A stretch of DNA of 64,000 nucleotides, from the NCBI RefSeq assembly GCF_013409045.1, contig NZ_JACCBT010000001.1, positions 2,976,001 through 3,040,000 on the forward strand, read 5' to 3'. Both the position numbers and the translations under genes were made by a program. The stretch comes from Actinomadura citrea (GTDB lineage: Bacteria > Actinomycetota > Actinomycetes > Streptosporangiales > Streptosporangiaceae). Below are positions 34,205 to 43,575 of this stretch, piece after piece; the first letter of the stretch is position 1, and each line of letters opens with the position of its first letter. The notes below the pieces were generated by a model, which searched no databases, had not been told where the DNA came from, and saw nothing but the letters and a program-made list of their open reading frames with translations.

Positions 34205-35115
34205 CCGGCTCCGCCCTCACCGGCGGTAAGGACGGCCGCCCGGCGCCGGGTCCCCGGCGCCGGGCGGCGGCCCTGCTGCACCGCCGGCCGCGGCTGCGCC
34301 TGTCGCTGCTGCTGTCGGCGCCGCTCGCCTGGCTGGTCGTCGTCTATCTCGGCGCGCTCGCCGCGATCTTCCTGACCGCGTTCTGGACCACCGACGTCTT
34401 CACCGGCGAGGTCGTCCGGCAGTTCACGCTCGCCAACTTCCAGACCCTCGTCGACGAGCCGGTCTACCGGACGGTCGCGCTGCGCAGCCTCGGCGTCGCG
34501 GCGGCCGTCACCCTCATCGACACCGCGATCGGCTTCCCGATGGCGCTGTACATGGCCAAGGTCGCCAGGCCGCGGCACCGGCCCTACCTGGTGATCGCGA
34601 TCCTGGCGCCGCTGTGGGCCGCCTACCTCGTCAAGGCGTACGCGTGGCGGGTGATGCTGGCGGAGGGCGGCCTGGTCGACGAGGTGCTGGGGCCGTTCGG
34701 GCTCTCCAGCCCCGGCTACGGCCTCACGGCGACCGTGCTCGTGCTGGCCTACCTGTGGCTGCCGTACATGATCCTGCCGGTCTACGCGGGCCTGGAGCGG
34801 CTCCCGGACTCGCTGCTGGACGCCTCCGGCGACCTCGGCGCCCGCCCGCTGCGCACGCTGCGGTCCGTCGTGCTGCCGCTGGTGTTCCCCTCGCTGGTGG
34901 CCGGATCGATCTTCACGTTCTCGCTGTCGCTCGGCGACTACATCACCGTGAAGATCGTCGGCGGCCGGAGCCAGCTGCTCGGCAACGTCGTCTACGACAA
35001 CATCGGCGCCGCCAACAACCTGCCGTTCGCGGCGGCGGTCGCCACGATCCCGGTGGTGGTGATGCTCGGCTACCTCGCCGCGGCCCGCCGCACCGGCGCG
35101 CTCAGGGAGCTGTGA
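34201..35115 (+). CDS. potB: ABC transporter permease 1 (PotB-like)
   Basis: 304 residues starting at the ATGA overlap with potD. After a basic cytoplasmic N-terminus there are six transmembrane helices. The EAA loop that contacts the ATPase is DASGDLGARPLRTLRSVVLP. Belongs to the binding-protein-dependent permease family of polyamine-type importers. Confidence 0.93.
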   Translation: MTGSALTGGKDGRPAPGPRRRAAALLHRRPRLRLSLLLSAPLAWLVVVYLGALAAIFLTAFWTTDVFTGEVVRQFTLANFQTLVDEPVYRTVALRSLGVAAAVTLIDTAIGFPMALYMAKVARPRHRPYLVIAILAPLWAAYLVKAYAWRVMLAEGGLVDEVLGPFGLSSPGYGLTATVLVLAYLWLPYMILPVYAGLERLPDSLLDASGDLGARPLRTLRSVVLPLVFPSLVAGSIFTFSLSLGDYITVKIVGGRSQLLGNVVYDNIGAANNLPFAAAVATIPVVVMLGYLAAARRTGALREL

Positions 35116-35924
35116 TGACCCTCTCGCCCGCCGCGCGGATCGCCCTGCGCGTCATGATGTTCCTCGGCCTCGCCGTCATCTACGTGCCGCTGCTGGTCGT
35201 CCTGATCAACTCCTTCAACGCCGACACCACGTTCGGCTGGCCTCCCTCGGGGTTCACCGGGCGCTGGTGGTCGCAGGCGCTGCACAACGAGGGCGCCCGG
35301 CAGGCCGTCCTCACCAGTGTCAAGGCGGGACTCGGCGCGACGGCCGCCGCGCTCGTCCTCGGCACCATGGCCGCCTTCGCGGTGTCGCGGTACCGCTTCT
35401 TCGGACGCGAGACGGTGTCGCTGGTCGTCGTGCTGCCGATCGCGCTGCCCGGCATCGTCACGGGCATCGCGCTCAGCAACGCCTTCCAGGTCGTGCTGAA
35501 GCCGCTCGGGATCGGGCTCGGCCTGTTCACCGTGATCGTCGGGCATGCCACGTTCTGCGTCGTCACGATCTTCAACAACGTGCTCGCCCGGCTGCGGCGG
35601 ACGGGCACCAGCCTGGAGGAGGCGTCCGCCGACCTCGGCGCGGACACGTTCCAGACGTTCTGGCACGTCACGTTCCCGGCGCTGCGCTCGGCGCTGCTCG
35701 CCGGGGGTCTGCTGTCGTTCGCGCTGTCCTTCGACGAGATCATCGTGACCACGTTCACCGCCGGGCCGGGCGCCCAGACCCTGCCGATCTGGATCTTCAA
35801 CAACCTGTTCCGGCCCAACCAGGCCCCGGTCGTCAACGTGCTCGCCGCCGCCCTGATCGTGCTGTCGGTCGTCCCGATCTGGATCGCGCAGCGGCTGTCC
35901 AGCGGCGCCCGCGGGGTCGCGTGA
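35115..35924 (+). CDS. potC: ABC transporter permease 2 (PotC-like)
   Basis: 269 residues; its ATG shares one base with the stop of permease 1 (TGATG). Six transmembrane helices begin with MMFLGLAVIYVPLLVVLINS. The EAA loop is EASADLGADTFQTFWHVTFP. It completes the transporter; no catabolic gene follows, and trpD is convergent. Confidence 0.93.
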   Translation: MTLSPAARIALRVMMFLGLAVIYVPLLVVLINSFNADTTFGWPPSGFTGRWWSQALHNEGARQAVLTSVKAGLGATAAALVLGTMAAFAVSRYRFFGRETVSLVVVLPIALPGIVTGIALSNAFQVVLKPLGIGLGLFTVIVGHATFCVVTIFNNVLARLRRTGTSLEEASADLGADTFQTFWHVTFPALRSALLAGGLLSFALSFDEIIVTTFTAGPGAQTLPIWIFNNLFRPNQAPVVNVLAAALIVLSVVPIWIAQRLSSGARGVA

Positions 35925-35958
35925 ACGGGCTGGGAGCGCTGTGAGCGGGGTGTGAGCG

Positions 35959-37008
35959 TCAGCCCCGCAGGCGACGGGAGGTGTCGATCCAGCGGTCGAG
36001 GAGGGCGGCGGCGCCTCCCGAGTCGACCGCTGCGGCGGCGTGCTCGTAGGCCGCCCCCAGCGTCGCGGTGAGGTCGGCGGCGGGCGGCGCCCCCTCGTAG
36101 GCGGTGATGAGCGCGGCGGCGTTCAGCAGGACCATGTCGCGGACGGGCCCCGGCCGCCCGGTGAAGGTCTCGCGGGCCACCCGCCCGTTGAACACCGCGT
36201 CGGCGCCGCGCAGGTCCTCCGGCTTCGCGGGCGGGATGCCGAGGTCGGAGGGGTCGAAGGTCGTCTCCGTCGCCGTCCCGTCGCGCACGACCCACACCGT
36301 GGAGGTGCCCGTGGTGGTCAGCTCGTCCAGCCCGTCGTCGCCCCGGAACACCAGCGAGGAGCAGCCGCGCGCGGCGAACACGCCCGCCATCACCCCCGCC
36401 ATCCGCGGGTGGAAGACCCCGACGGCCTGGGCCAGGGGGCGGGCCGGGTTCGTCAGCGGGCCGAGGAAGTTGAAGACCGTGGGCGTGCCCAGCTCGCTGC
36501 GGGTGCGCGAGGCGTACTTCAGCGCCGGGTGGTAGAGCGGCGCGAAGCAGAACGTGATGCCGATCTCGTCGGCGACCCGCGCGGTGGCCTCGGGGGACAG
36601 GTCGATCGCCACGCCGAGGTGCTCCAGCAGGTCGGCGGCGCCGCACGAGGACGACGCGGCCCGGTTGCCGTGCTTGACGACCCGCACACCGGCCGCGGCC
36701 GCGACCACGGCGGCCATCGTGGAGATGTTGACGGTGTGGCCGCGGTCGCCGCCCGTGCCGACGAGGTCGGCGATGCGGCCGGGCACCTCGATGGGCGTGG
36801 CGTTGTCCATCATGCCCCTGGCGAGGCCGGTGACCTCCTCGACCGTCTCGCCCTTGGCGCGCAGCGCCACGGCGAAGCCCGCGATCTGCACGTCGGTGGC
36901 CTCGCCGGACATGATGCTGTTCATGGCCCAGGAGGTCTCCTCGCTGGACAGCGAGTCGCCCGACACGAGGGCGTTGAGCAGTGCGGGCCAGCTGGTGCGC
37001 GCGTCCAT
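35959..37008 (-). CDS. trpD: Anthranilate phosphoribosyltransferase
   Basis: 349 residues from ATG at 37008. Second step of tryptophan synthesis: transfer of phosphoribose from PRPP to anthranilate. Motifs: [20 protein letters not shown] (PRPP/Mg site, GTGGD), [21 protein letters not shown], and [11 protein letters not shown]. The start is chosen at [17 protein letters not shown]; a GTG nine bases earlier is possible. No other trp gene is near, so it is unlinked as in Streptomyces. Confidence 0.96.
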   Translation of the reverse strand: MDARTSWPALLNALVSGDSLSSEETSWAMNSIMSGEATDVQIAGFAVALRAKGETVEEVTGLARGMMDNATPIEVPGRIADLVGTGGDRGHTVNISTMAAVVAAAAGVRVVKHGNRAASSSCGAADLLEHLGVAIDLSPEATARVADEIGITFCFAPLYHPALKYASRTRSELGTPTVFNFLGPLTNPARPLAQAVGVFHPRMAGVMAGVFAARGCSSLVFRGDDGLDELTTTGTSTVWVVRDGTATETTFDPSDLGIPPAKPEDLRGADAVFNGRVARETFTGRPGPVRDMVLLNAAALITAYEGAPPAADLTATLGAAYEHAAAAVDSGGAAALLDRWIDTSRRLRG

Positions 37009-37078
37009 GTCGCCTACAGGGTCGTGGTGGGTGCGTCGTAGGGGGTTTCGGTGCGTCGTGCGGGCTGCGTCGTGCGGG

Positions 37079-37477
37079 CTACAGGGCCGGCAGGCGGTTC
37101 TGGAGACGCTGCCGCATGAGGCCGGCGAGGGCGTTCGCGAAACCCATCGGGTCGATGGGCAGGCCCACCACGGCGTCGGCACCCGACCAGGTGGCGAGCC
37201 AGCCGTCGTCGCGGCGCCCGATGACCGCGAGGACGGGCGGGCAGTCGTACACCTCGTCCTTGGCCTGCCGGCACACGCCGAGACCGCCCGCGGGCTGCGC
37301 CTCGCCGTCGACGATCAGGACGTCGACGCCGCCCTGGTCGAGCCGCGCCACGACGGCCGGCTGGGTGGCGCACTCCTCGAACTCGACCTTCGGGAGGTCG
37401 GCGGCGGGCCGGCGCCCGATCGCCATCCGGATCTCGGCGCGGGTGTTCGCGTCGTCGCTGTAGACGAGGATCTTCAT
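37079..37477 (-). CDS. Response-regulator receiver-like protein without output domain
   Basis: 132 residues from ATG at 37477, with GGAGAG four bases upstream; ATG at 37501 is an alternative. The fold is CheY-like: [17 protein letters not shown] carries the acidic pair and [15 protein letters not shown] the possible phospho-Asp. The conserved lysine of the KP motif appears replaced ([11 protein letters not shown]), so signalling by phosphorylation is doubtful. It lies between trpD and ctaE, divergent from ctaE. Confidence 0.8.
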   Translation of the reverse strand: MKILVYSDDANTRAEIRMAIGRRPAADLPKVEFEECATQPAVVARLDQGGVDVLIVDGEAQPAGGLGVCRQAKDEVYDCPPVLAVIGRRDDGWLATWSGADAVVGLPIDPMGFANALAGLMRQRLQNRLPAL

Positions 37478-37589
37478 CGGGCTCTCCGGGGCGGTGCTCA
37501 TGGACGTGAGGGTACCGGGTCGCGGCACTGGTGACACGCTCGGGGAACTCTAGAAGGGGGGTCATGCGTCACTCACTGGATAGGGGCGC

Positions 37590-37595
37590 AATAAT
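37590..37595 (+). promoter_or_regulatory. Putative -10 element (AATAAT) of leaderless ctaE mRNA
   Basis: AATAAT matches TATAAT at five of six positions and ends six bases before the GTG at 37602. No ribosome site is present. The -35 region is not clear. Confidence 0.4.
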
Positions 37596-37601
37596 GCTGG
37601 C

Positions 37602-38249
37602 GTGACAGCATCCGCGATAGAGACAACACCTCACGCACGGGCGAACCGTCCCAATCTGGTCAGCGTGGGGACGATCGTTTGGCTGTCGTCCGAGCTGATG
37701 TTCTTCGCGGCGCTGTTCGCGATGTTCTTCACGATCCGCTCTGTGACGATCGGCCAGTCCGGCCACCACGCCTGGCCGGGCGCCCCCCTGGACCTGCCGC
37801 TCTCGGCGATCAACACGACCGTTCTGGTGCTGTCCTCGGTGACCTGCCAGATGGGCGTGTTCAAGGCCGAGGCGGGCAAGGTCGGACGTGACGGAAGCGT
37901 GTTCAACGTGGCGCGCTGGGGCCTGCGCGAGTGGTACGTGCTCTCGTTCCTCATGGGCGCCTACTTCGTCGCCGGCCAGGGCTTCGAGTACTCCCAGCTG
38001 GTCTCCAAGGACGGCCTCACCTTCTCGTCCTCGGCCTACGGCTCGGTCTTCTACCTGGCCACCGGCTTCCACGGCCTGCACGTCGTCGGCGGCCTCGTCG
38101 CGTTCCTGTTCCTCCTGGGACGCACCTACGCCGCGAAGCGGTGGACGCACGAGCAGGCGACGAGCGCGATCGTCGTCTCCTATTACTGGCACTTCGTCGA
38201 CGTGGTGTGGATCGGCCTGTTCTCGGTCGTCTACCTGCTCGACCTCTGA
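37602..38249 (+). CDS. ctaE: Cytochrome c oxidase subunit III
   Basis: 215 residues with five transmembrane helices. Typical blocks: [35 protein letters not shown] and the C-terminal [20 protein letters not shown]. Subunit III stabilises the aa3 oxidase core. Its separation from ctaCDF and placement before qcrCAB is the standard actinobacterial arrangement. Confidence 0.97.
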   Translation: MTASAIETTPHARANRPNLVSVGTIVWLSSELMFFAALFAMFFTIRSVTIGQSGHHAWPGAPLDLPLSAINTTVLVLSSVTCQMGVFKAEAGKVGRDGSVFNVARWGLREWYVLSFLMGAYFVAGQGFEYSQLVSKDGLTFSSSAYGSVFYLATGFHGLHVVGGLVAFLFLLGRTYAAKRWTHEQATSAIVVSYYWHFVDVVWIGLFSVVYLLDL

Positions 38250-38293
38250 ACGACCCGACCGACCCGACCGACATGACCCGAACGGGGACTTCC

Positions 38294-39205
38294 GTGAAAA
38301 GGATCACCGCATGGCGACGGCGCCCGTGGGCGGGCTACGCCGTCGTGCTGGCGGCCCTGGCGGCGATCGGCGCGATCTACGCCGGCTTCTCGCCGCGGAC
38401 TGACCGCGCAGAGGCGCAGACCACCGCCCAGGCGGCGCAGGACCTGAAGAACGGCCAGCAGCTCTTCAACAAGAACTGCGCGAGCTGCCACGGGCTGAAC
38501 GCCGAGGGCACCAAGGACGCCAAGGGCAACCCGATCGCCCCGAGCCTCATCGGCGTCGGCGCCGCGGCCGTCGACTTCCAGGTCGGCTCGGGCCGCATGC
38601 CGGCGGGGAACCCCGGCGCGCAGATTCCGCGCAAGACGCCGATCCCCGAGTTCAACACCTCGATCAAGACCGACTACGAGGAGAAGGACAAGCGGGAGGC
38701 GGCCGAGAAGCAGAAGGCGCAGGCCGAGAAGAACCTGTCCGACCTCAGCGCCTACGTCGCCTCGCTCGGCGGCGGTCCGGCGGTCCCCCCGGCGTCGGCG
38801 GTGGACCCGAAGACCGGCAACGTCGCGCTCGGCGGGAAGCTGTTCCGCACCAACTGCGCGCAGTGCCACAACTTCACCGGCCAGGGCGGCGCGCTGACCG
38901 GCGGCAAGTACGCGCCCTCGCTGTCGGACCCCGAGGTCACGCCCACCCAGATGTACGAGGCCATGCTGACCGGCCCGCAGGCGATGCCGGTGTTCAACGA
39001 CACCACGCTCACGCCGAAGGACAAGCAGGCGATCATCGCCTACCTCGTCCAGACGCGCGAGGAGCCGAACCCCGGCGGTAACGGCCTCGGCCGCATCGGC
39101 CCGGTGTCGGAGGGACTGGCCGGCTGGCTGGTCGGCATCGGCCTGCTGGTCCTGGCCGCCATGTGGATCACCGCGAAGAAGCCGAAGAAGCTGAAGAAGT
39201 CATGA
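38294..39205 (+). CDS. qcrC: Cytochrome bc1 complex dihaem cytochrome c subunit
   Basis: 303 residues from GTG at 38294 (MKRITAWRRRPWAGYAVV); ATG at 38273 is in frame and possible. An N-terminal membrane anchor precedes two class-I cytochrome c domains with haem motifs NCASCHG and NCAQCHN and methionine ligands in GRMPAG and AMPVF. A C-terminal helix (WLVGIGLLVLAAMWITAKK) anchors it again. The two haems link bc1 directly to aa3 oxidase in the actinobacterial supercomplex. Overlaps qcrA by ATGA. Confidence 0.96.
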   Translation: MKRITAWRRRPWAGYAVVLAALAAIGAIYAGFSPRTDRAEAQTTAQAAQDLKNGQQLFNKNCASCHGLNAEGTKDAKGNPIAPSLIGVGAAAVDFQVGSGRMPAGNPGAQIPRKTPIPEFNTSIKTDYEEKDKREAAEKQKAQAEKNLSDLSAYVASLGGGPAVPPASAVDPKTGNVALGGKLFRTNCAQCHNFTGQGGALTGGKYAPSLSDPEVTPTQMYEAMLTGPQAMPVFNDTTLTPKDKQAIIAYLVQTREEPNPGGNGLGRIGPVSEGLAGWLVGIGLLVLAAMWITAKKPKKLKKS

Positions 39206-40299
39206 GCGACGACAACAAGGACACGGCGGGCCGGCCCGGCCCGCGCGAACGCGTGATCGGCACGCCGTCCCCCGCGCGGGAGAAGGCACTGCTGGCCGAG
39301 GACAACATCTCGGCGCCCGCGGGCGTGGGAGAGCAGCTCGACGAGGCGTCGGCCAAGCGCGCCGAGCGGATCGTCGCGACGCTCTTCCTGGTCGCGTTCG
39401 CCGCCAGCGTGGCGTTCATCGCCTACTTCATCGGCTGGAGCGGCCGAGACGGCGGCATGCACGGCGTCACCCGGGCGCGCGAGAGCAACCTGTGGCTCGG
39501 CGGCCTGATGGCGCTGTTGTTCCTCGCGCTGGCCTTCGGCGTCACCATCTGGGTGCGCCGCCTGATGACCAGCAAGCCGATCGTGCAGGAGCGGCACGAG
39601 ATGGCCGCCAGCGAGGAGACCCGGGCGGCCTTCACCGAGGACTTCCTGGAAGGCGCCGACGACAGCGGCATCACCAAGCGGCCCCTGCTGCGCCGCACGC
39701 TGCTGCTGGCCGCCGCCCCGCTCGGCCTGGCCCCGCTGGTGCTGCTGCGCGACCTCGGCCCGCTGCCGGAGAAGCGGCTCCGCCACACCTACTGGGGCGA
39801 GGCCGTCAAGAAGGCGCACTCGGAGGGCAAGAAGGGCGCCCGCCTGGTCGTGGACGGCACCAACAAGCCGCTGCGGGTCAGCGACTTCTCGTCCCCGGGC
39901 TCGATGATCACCGTCCTGCCCGAGGGGATCGAGGAGGAGCTCCCCGAGGACCAGGTGCTGACCCAGAACGCCAAGGCCGTCACCATCCTCATCAACGTCC
40001 CCGCGGACCAGTTCAAGCCCGCCAAGGGCCGCGAGAACTGGCACGTCAACGGGATCGTCGCCTACTCCAAGGTGTGCACGCACGTCGGCTGCCCCGCGGC
40101 CCTGTACGAGCAGACCACCCACCACATCCTCTGCCCGTGCCACCAGTCGACCTTCGACGCCACCGACGCGGCGAAGGTGATCTTCGGGCCGGCGGCGCGG
40201 TCGCTGCCGCAGCTGCCGCTGTCGGTGGAGGACGGGTACCTCATCGCCACGAGCGACTACCACGAACCCGTCGGACCGAGCTTCTGGGAGCGCGGATGA
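39202..40299 (+). CDS. qcrA: Cytochrome bc1 complex Rieske iron-sulfur subunit
   Basis: 365 residues, the long actinobacterial form with three membrane helices (two near residues 58-120, one near 175). The Rieske 2Fe-2S ligands are in KVCTHVGCPAALYEQ and ILCPCHQSTFD. It starts in an ATGA overlap with qcrC and ends in one with qcrB. Confidence 0.97.
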   Translation: MSDDNKDTAGRPGPRERVIGTPSPAREKALLAEDNISAPAGVGEQLDEASAKRAERIVATLFLVAFAASVAFIAYFIGWSGRDGGMHGVTRARESNLWLGGLMALLFLALAFGVTIWVRRLMTSKPIVQERHEMAASEETRAAFTEDFLEGADDSGITKRPLLRRTLLLAAAPLGLAPLVLLRDLGPLPEKRLRHTYWGEAVKKAHSEGKKGARLVVDGTNKPLRVSDFSSPGSMITVLPEGIEEELPEDQVLTQNAKAVTILINVPADQFKPAKGRENWHVNGIVAYSKVCTHVGCPAALYEQTTHHILCPCHQSTFDATDAAKVIFGPAARSLPQLPLSVEDGYLIATSDYHEPVGPSFWERG

Positions 40300-41930
40300 G
40301 CGAGGCGACAGCCCCGAAGGCGGTCGAGGCGCCGCTGACGTTCCTCGACGACCGCCTCGGCTCCACCACCTTCTTCAAGCGGAACATGAAGAAGGTCTTT
40401 CCGGACCACTGGTCCTTCATGCTGGGCGAGATCGCCCTGTACTCCTTCATCATCCTGCTGCTGACCGGGACGTTCCTGACGCTCTGGTTCCAGCCGAGCA
40501 TGACGGAGACCGTGTACGACGGCTCGTACACGAAGCTGCAGGGCGTGAAGATGTCCGAGGCCTACGCCTCGACGCTGCACATCACGTTCGACGTCCGCGG
40601 CGGCCTGCTCATGCGGCAGATCCACCACTGGGCCGCGATCCTGTTCATGGCGTCGATCCTCGCGCACATGCTGCGCGTGTTCTTCACCGGCGCCTACCGC
40701 AAGCCGCGCGAGCTGAACTGGCTGATCGGCATCGGCATGTTCACGCTGGGCATGCTGGAGGGCCTGTTCGGGTACTCGCTGCCGGACGACCTGCTGTCCG
40801 GCACCGGCCTGCGCATCACGCAGGGCGTCGCGGAGTCGATCCCGGTGGTCGGCACCTACATCTACATGTTCCTGTTCGGCGGCGAGTTCCCCGGCCAGGA
40901 CATCGTCCCGCGCCTGTACATGCTGCACATCCTGCTGATCCCGGGCCTGCTGCTCGGCATGGTCACCGCGCACATGATGATCATGTGGGTGCAGAAGCAC
41001 ACGGCGATGCCGGTCAAGAACCAGAGCGAGCAGCAGGTGTACGGCTACCCGTTCTACCCGGTCTTCATGGCCAAGACGGGCGCCTACTTCCTGTTCACCT
41101 TCGGCGTCCTGGCGCTGCTCGGCGCGTTCGCGCAGATCAACCCGATCTGGCTGTTCGGCCCGTACGACCCCGGCGCGATCTCCTCGGGCTCCCAGCCCGA
41201 CTGGTACATGGGCGTCCTGGAGGGCGCGCTGCGGATCATGCCGAACTGGGAGATCACCGCCTGGGGCCACACGCTCAGCCTGAACGTGCTGATCCCGGCG
41301 CTGGTCCCGCTCGGCATCGTGTTCGGCGGCGCGGCCGCCTGGCCGTTCGTCGAGCAGTGGGTGACCGGCGACAAGCGCCACCACCACGTGAACGAGCGGC
41401 CGCGCAACGCCCCGGTCCGCACGGCCACGGGCATCGCCGCGGTCACGTTCTACGGGCTGCTGTGGGTCGCCGGCGCCAACGACGTCATCGCGGACAAGTT
41501 CCACGTGTCGCTGTTCGCCACGACGTGGTTCTTCCGGGTCACGTTCTTCCTGGGGCCGATCGTGGCGTTCATCGTCACCAAGCGGATCTGCCTGGGCCTG
41601 CAGCGCAAGGACGCCGACGTCGTCGGGCACGGCGTGGAGAGCGGCGTGATCATGATGTCGCCGGACGGCAAGTACTCCGAGCGGCACGAGGCGCCGCGCG
41701 ACGAGGAGCGGCACGTCCTGCTCTCCAAGGAGAACACCCGGCCCGAGGCTCCGGCCCGGGACGCCAAGGGCATCCCGGCGCCCGGCACCAAGGGCCCGAT
41801 CGGGCACCTGCGCTCGCGCCTCAACCGCGCGTGGACGTTCGACGACGTCCCCGTCGAGGAGCACGAGCACCCGCACGGCGAGCAGGCCGAGATCGAGGGC
41901 GGCGCCACGTCGCACGAGGTCAGGCACTGA
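40296..41930 (+). CDS. qcrB: Cytochrome bc1 complex cytochrome b subunit
   Basis: 544 residues with eight or nine membrane helices and a hydrophilic tail of about 110 residues (EHEHPHGEQAEIEGG near the end) usual in actinobacteria. Haem b ligands are in RQIHHWAAILFMASILAHML and in MLHILLIPGLLLGMVTAH. The Qo motif is PDWYMG, the actinobacterial form of PEWY. It overlaps qcrA by four bases and is followed by a terminator. Confidence 0.97.
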   Translation: MSEATAPKAVEAPLTFLDDRLGSTTFFKRNMKKVFPDHWSFMLGEIALYSFIILLLTGTFLTLWFQPSMTETVYDGSYTKLQGVKMSEAYASTLHITFDVRGGLLMRQIHHWAAILFMASILAHMLRVFFTGAYRKPRELNWLIGIGMFTLGMLEGLFGYSLPDDLLSGTGLRITQGVAESIPVVGTYIYMFLFGGEFPGQDIVPRLYMLHILLIPGLLLGMVTAHMMIMWVQKHTAMPVKNQSEQQVYGYPFYPVFMAKTGAYFLFTFGVLALLGAFAQINPIWLFGPYDPGAISSGSQPDWYMGVLEGALRIMPNWEITAWGHTLSLNVLIPALVPLGIVFGGAAAWPFVEQWVTGDKRHHHVNERPRNAPVRTATGIAAVTFYGLLWVAGANDVIADKFHVSLFATTWFFRVTFFLGPIVAFIVTKRICLGLQRKDADVVGHGVESGVIMMSPDGKYSERHEAPRDEERHVLLSKENTRPEAPARDAKGIPAPGTKGPIGHLRSRLNRAWTFDDVPVEEHEHPHGEQAEIEGGATSHEVRH

Positions 41931-41944
41931 TCGTTCGCGCATCG

Positions 41945-41978
41945 GGGGCCCGTCACCGCATCGCCGGTGGCGGGCCCC
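41945..41978 (+). terminator. Terminator hairpin after qcrB
   Basis: GGGGCCCG-T-CACCG pairs with CGGTG-G-CGGGCCCC (one mismatch) around a short loop, 15 bases after the qcrB stop. No T run. Confidence 0.6.
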
Positions 41979-42000
41979 TGCGCGTGCCGGGACGTCCGCG

Positions 42001-43128
42001 ATGACCAGGACGCTGTTCGTCACCAACGACTTCCCGCCGCGGCCGGGCGGCATCCAGGCGTTCGTGCACGGCCTCGCCGTGCGGCGCCCGCCGGATTCGG
42101 TCGTCGTCTACGCCCCGGCCTGGAAGGGCGCCGCGGAGTTCGACGCGGCGCAGCCGTTCCCGGTCGTCCGGCATCCGGGCTCCCTCATGCTGCCGGAGCC
42201 GGGCGTGCTGCGCCGGGCCGCGGACGTGCTGCGCGCGGAGCGCTGCGACTCGGTCGTGTTCGGGGCGGCGGCGCCGCTCGGCCTGCTGGCCCCGGCGCTG
42301 CGGCGCCGCGGTGCGCGGCGGCTCGTCGGGATCACGCACGGGCACGAGGCCGGCTGGGCGGCGCTGCCGGTGGCGCGGACCCTGCTGGGCCGCATCGGGG
42401 ACGGCGTCGACGTCCTCACCTACCTCGGCGAGTACACCCGCTCCCGGATGGCGAAAGCCCTGTCGCCCGAGGCGGCGGCGCGGATGGCCCGGCTCGCGCC
42501 CGGCGTCGACGAGACGCTCTTCCACCGGGGCGCGGGCGGGGCGCGGATCCGGGAGCGGTACGGGCTGGGCGGCCGTCCGGTGGCGGTGTGCGTGTCCCGC
42601 CTGGTCCCGCGCAAGGGGCAGGACGCCCTGCTCCACGCCTGGCCCCGCGTCCTGAAGTCCGTTCCGGACGCCGTGCTGCTCCTCGTCGGCGGCGGGCCCT
42701 ACCGCGGCGACCTGGAACGCCTCGCCGCGTCCCTCGGCGTCGGCCGTTCGGTCGTCTTCACCGGCGGCGTCCCCTGGGAGGAGCTGCCCGCCCACTTCGA
42801 CGCGGGCGACGTCTTCGCGATGCCCTGCCGCACCCGTCGCCGCGGCCTGGACGTGGAAGGCCTCGGCATCGTGTACCTGGAGGCGTCCGCGACCGGCCTC
42901 CCGGTCGTGGCGGGCGACTCGGGCGGTGCCCCCGACGCCGTCCTGGACGGCGAGACGGGCCTTGTGGTCCCGGGCCGCTCCGTCCCCGACATCGGCGAAG
43001 CCGTGACGGGCCTTCTCGCGGACCCGGACCGGGCCCGCGCCATGGGCGAGAAGGGCCGGGCCTGGATCGAACGGGAGTGGCGCTGGGACGTCCAGGCGAG
43101 CCGCCTGGGGAACCTGCTGGTGCCCTGA
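42001..43128 (+). CDS. pimB: GT4 glycosyltransferase, probable PimB (phosphatidylinositol mannosyltransferase)
   Basis: 375 residues with the two Rossmann domains of GT-B enzymes. N-terminal glycine loop: FVTNDFPPRPGGIQAFVHGL. Donor site: CVSRLVPRKGQD, and the EX7E-like segment EGLGIVYLEASATGLPVVAG. The product matches GDP-mannose-dependent PimB of actinobacteria, which adds the second mannose to phosphatidylinositol monomannoside. The location just after qcrB also fits mycobacteria and Streptomyces. Exact acceptor is by homology. Confidence 0.82.
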   Translation: MTRTLFVTNDFPPRPGGIQAFVHGLAVRRPPDSVVVYAPAWKGAAEFDAAQPFPVVRHPGSLMLPEPGVLRRAADVLRAERCDSVVFGAAAPLGLLAPALRRRGARRLVGITHGHEAGWAALPVARTLLGRIGDGVDVLTYLGEYTRSRMAKALSPEAAARMARLAPGVDETLFHRGAGGARIRERYGLGGRPVAVCVSRLVPRKGQDALLHAWPRVLKSVPDAVLLLVGGGPYRGDLERLAASLGVGRSVVFTGGVPWEELPAHFDAGDVFAMPCRTRRRGLDVEGLGIVYLEASATGLPVVAGDSGGAPDAVLDGETGLVVPGRSVPDIGEAVTGLLADPDRARAMGEKGRAWIEREWRWDVQASRLGNLLVP

Positions 43129-43143
43129 ACGACACCGTCCCCA

Positions 43144-43184
43144 GGGCGAGGACCCGCCCCCGCGCCGTAGGCGGGTCCTCGCCC
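43144..43184. terminator. Strong hairpin after pimB
   Basis: Perfect 15-bp stem GGGCGAGGACCCGCC / GGCGGGTCCTCGCCC with an 11-base loop, 16 bases after pimB. Confidence 0.75.
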
Positions 43185-43197
43185 CAGGGGCGGCGGC

Positions 43198-43575
43198 TCA
43201 GTGGCGCCCGAACACGCCGCACCCGCGGGCGCGCCGTTCCGGGCTCGGGCACCCGAGGGTGCCGGAGCCCGGAACGGCGCCGTGGGCGCATGCCCCGCCC
43301 CCGGAGACCGGTTCCACGCGGGCCGCCCCAGCCGAGGTGGGGTGGGTGTGATCCGCCGCAGCCCGGCCCGGCGCCCTCGTGGGGGAGGACCTGGAGACGG
43401 GCGCGCCGCGTGGGCCGGCCGGCGTGAACGGATCGGGTCCGCGTGGACGGGAGCGCGGGGCACGGCCCCGGCATCCGGCACCGTGGGGCCCGGCCCCGCG
43501 ACGGTGCCCGGCCATGGACGCTCGGTGGGCACGGCCGCCCCCCGGGCCGATCCCGTGTCGCGGTGATCGTGTCAT
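43198..43575 (-). CDS. Hypothetical basic, Gly/Arg/Pro-rich protein (weak gene call)
   Basis: 125 residues. The only strong support is a perfect ribosome site AGGAGGT exactly seven bases before the ATG at 43575. The protein (MTRSPRHGIGPGGGRAHRAS...) is low complexity, has no domain, and its third-codon GC bias is weaker than that of the neighbours. Its 3' end includes the 22-bp inverted repeat at 43231-43280. It could be a decaying gene or a chance frame. Confidence 0.3.
   Translation of the reverse strand: MTRSPRHGIGPGGGRAHRASMAGHRRGAGPHGAGCRGRAPRSRPRGPDPFTPAGPRGAPVSRSSPTRAPGRAAADHTHPTSAGAARVEPVSGGGACAHGAVPGSGTLGCPSPERRARGCGVFGRH
43231..43280. repeat. Long inverted repeat, 22-bp arms
   Basis: Arms 43231-43252 and 43259-43280 match with one mismatch around a six-base loop (core CCGTTCCGGGCTC / GAGCCCGGAACGG). 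It lies 46 bases past the pimB terminator and could act as a terminator for the other strand or a cruciform. Confidence 0.65.

Noticed and set aside
43231-43280. Inverted repeat considered as an attachment or transposon end
   Set aside because: It is a single compact hairpin without flanking direct repeats, integrase or transposase genes.
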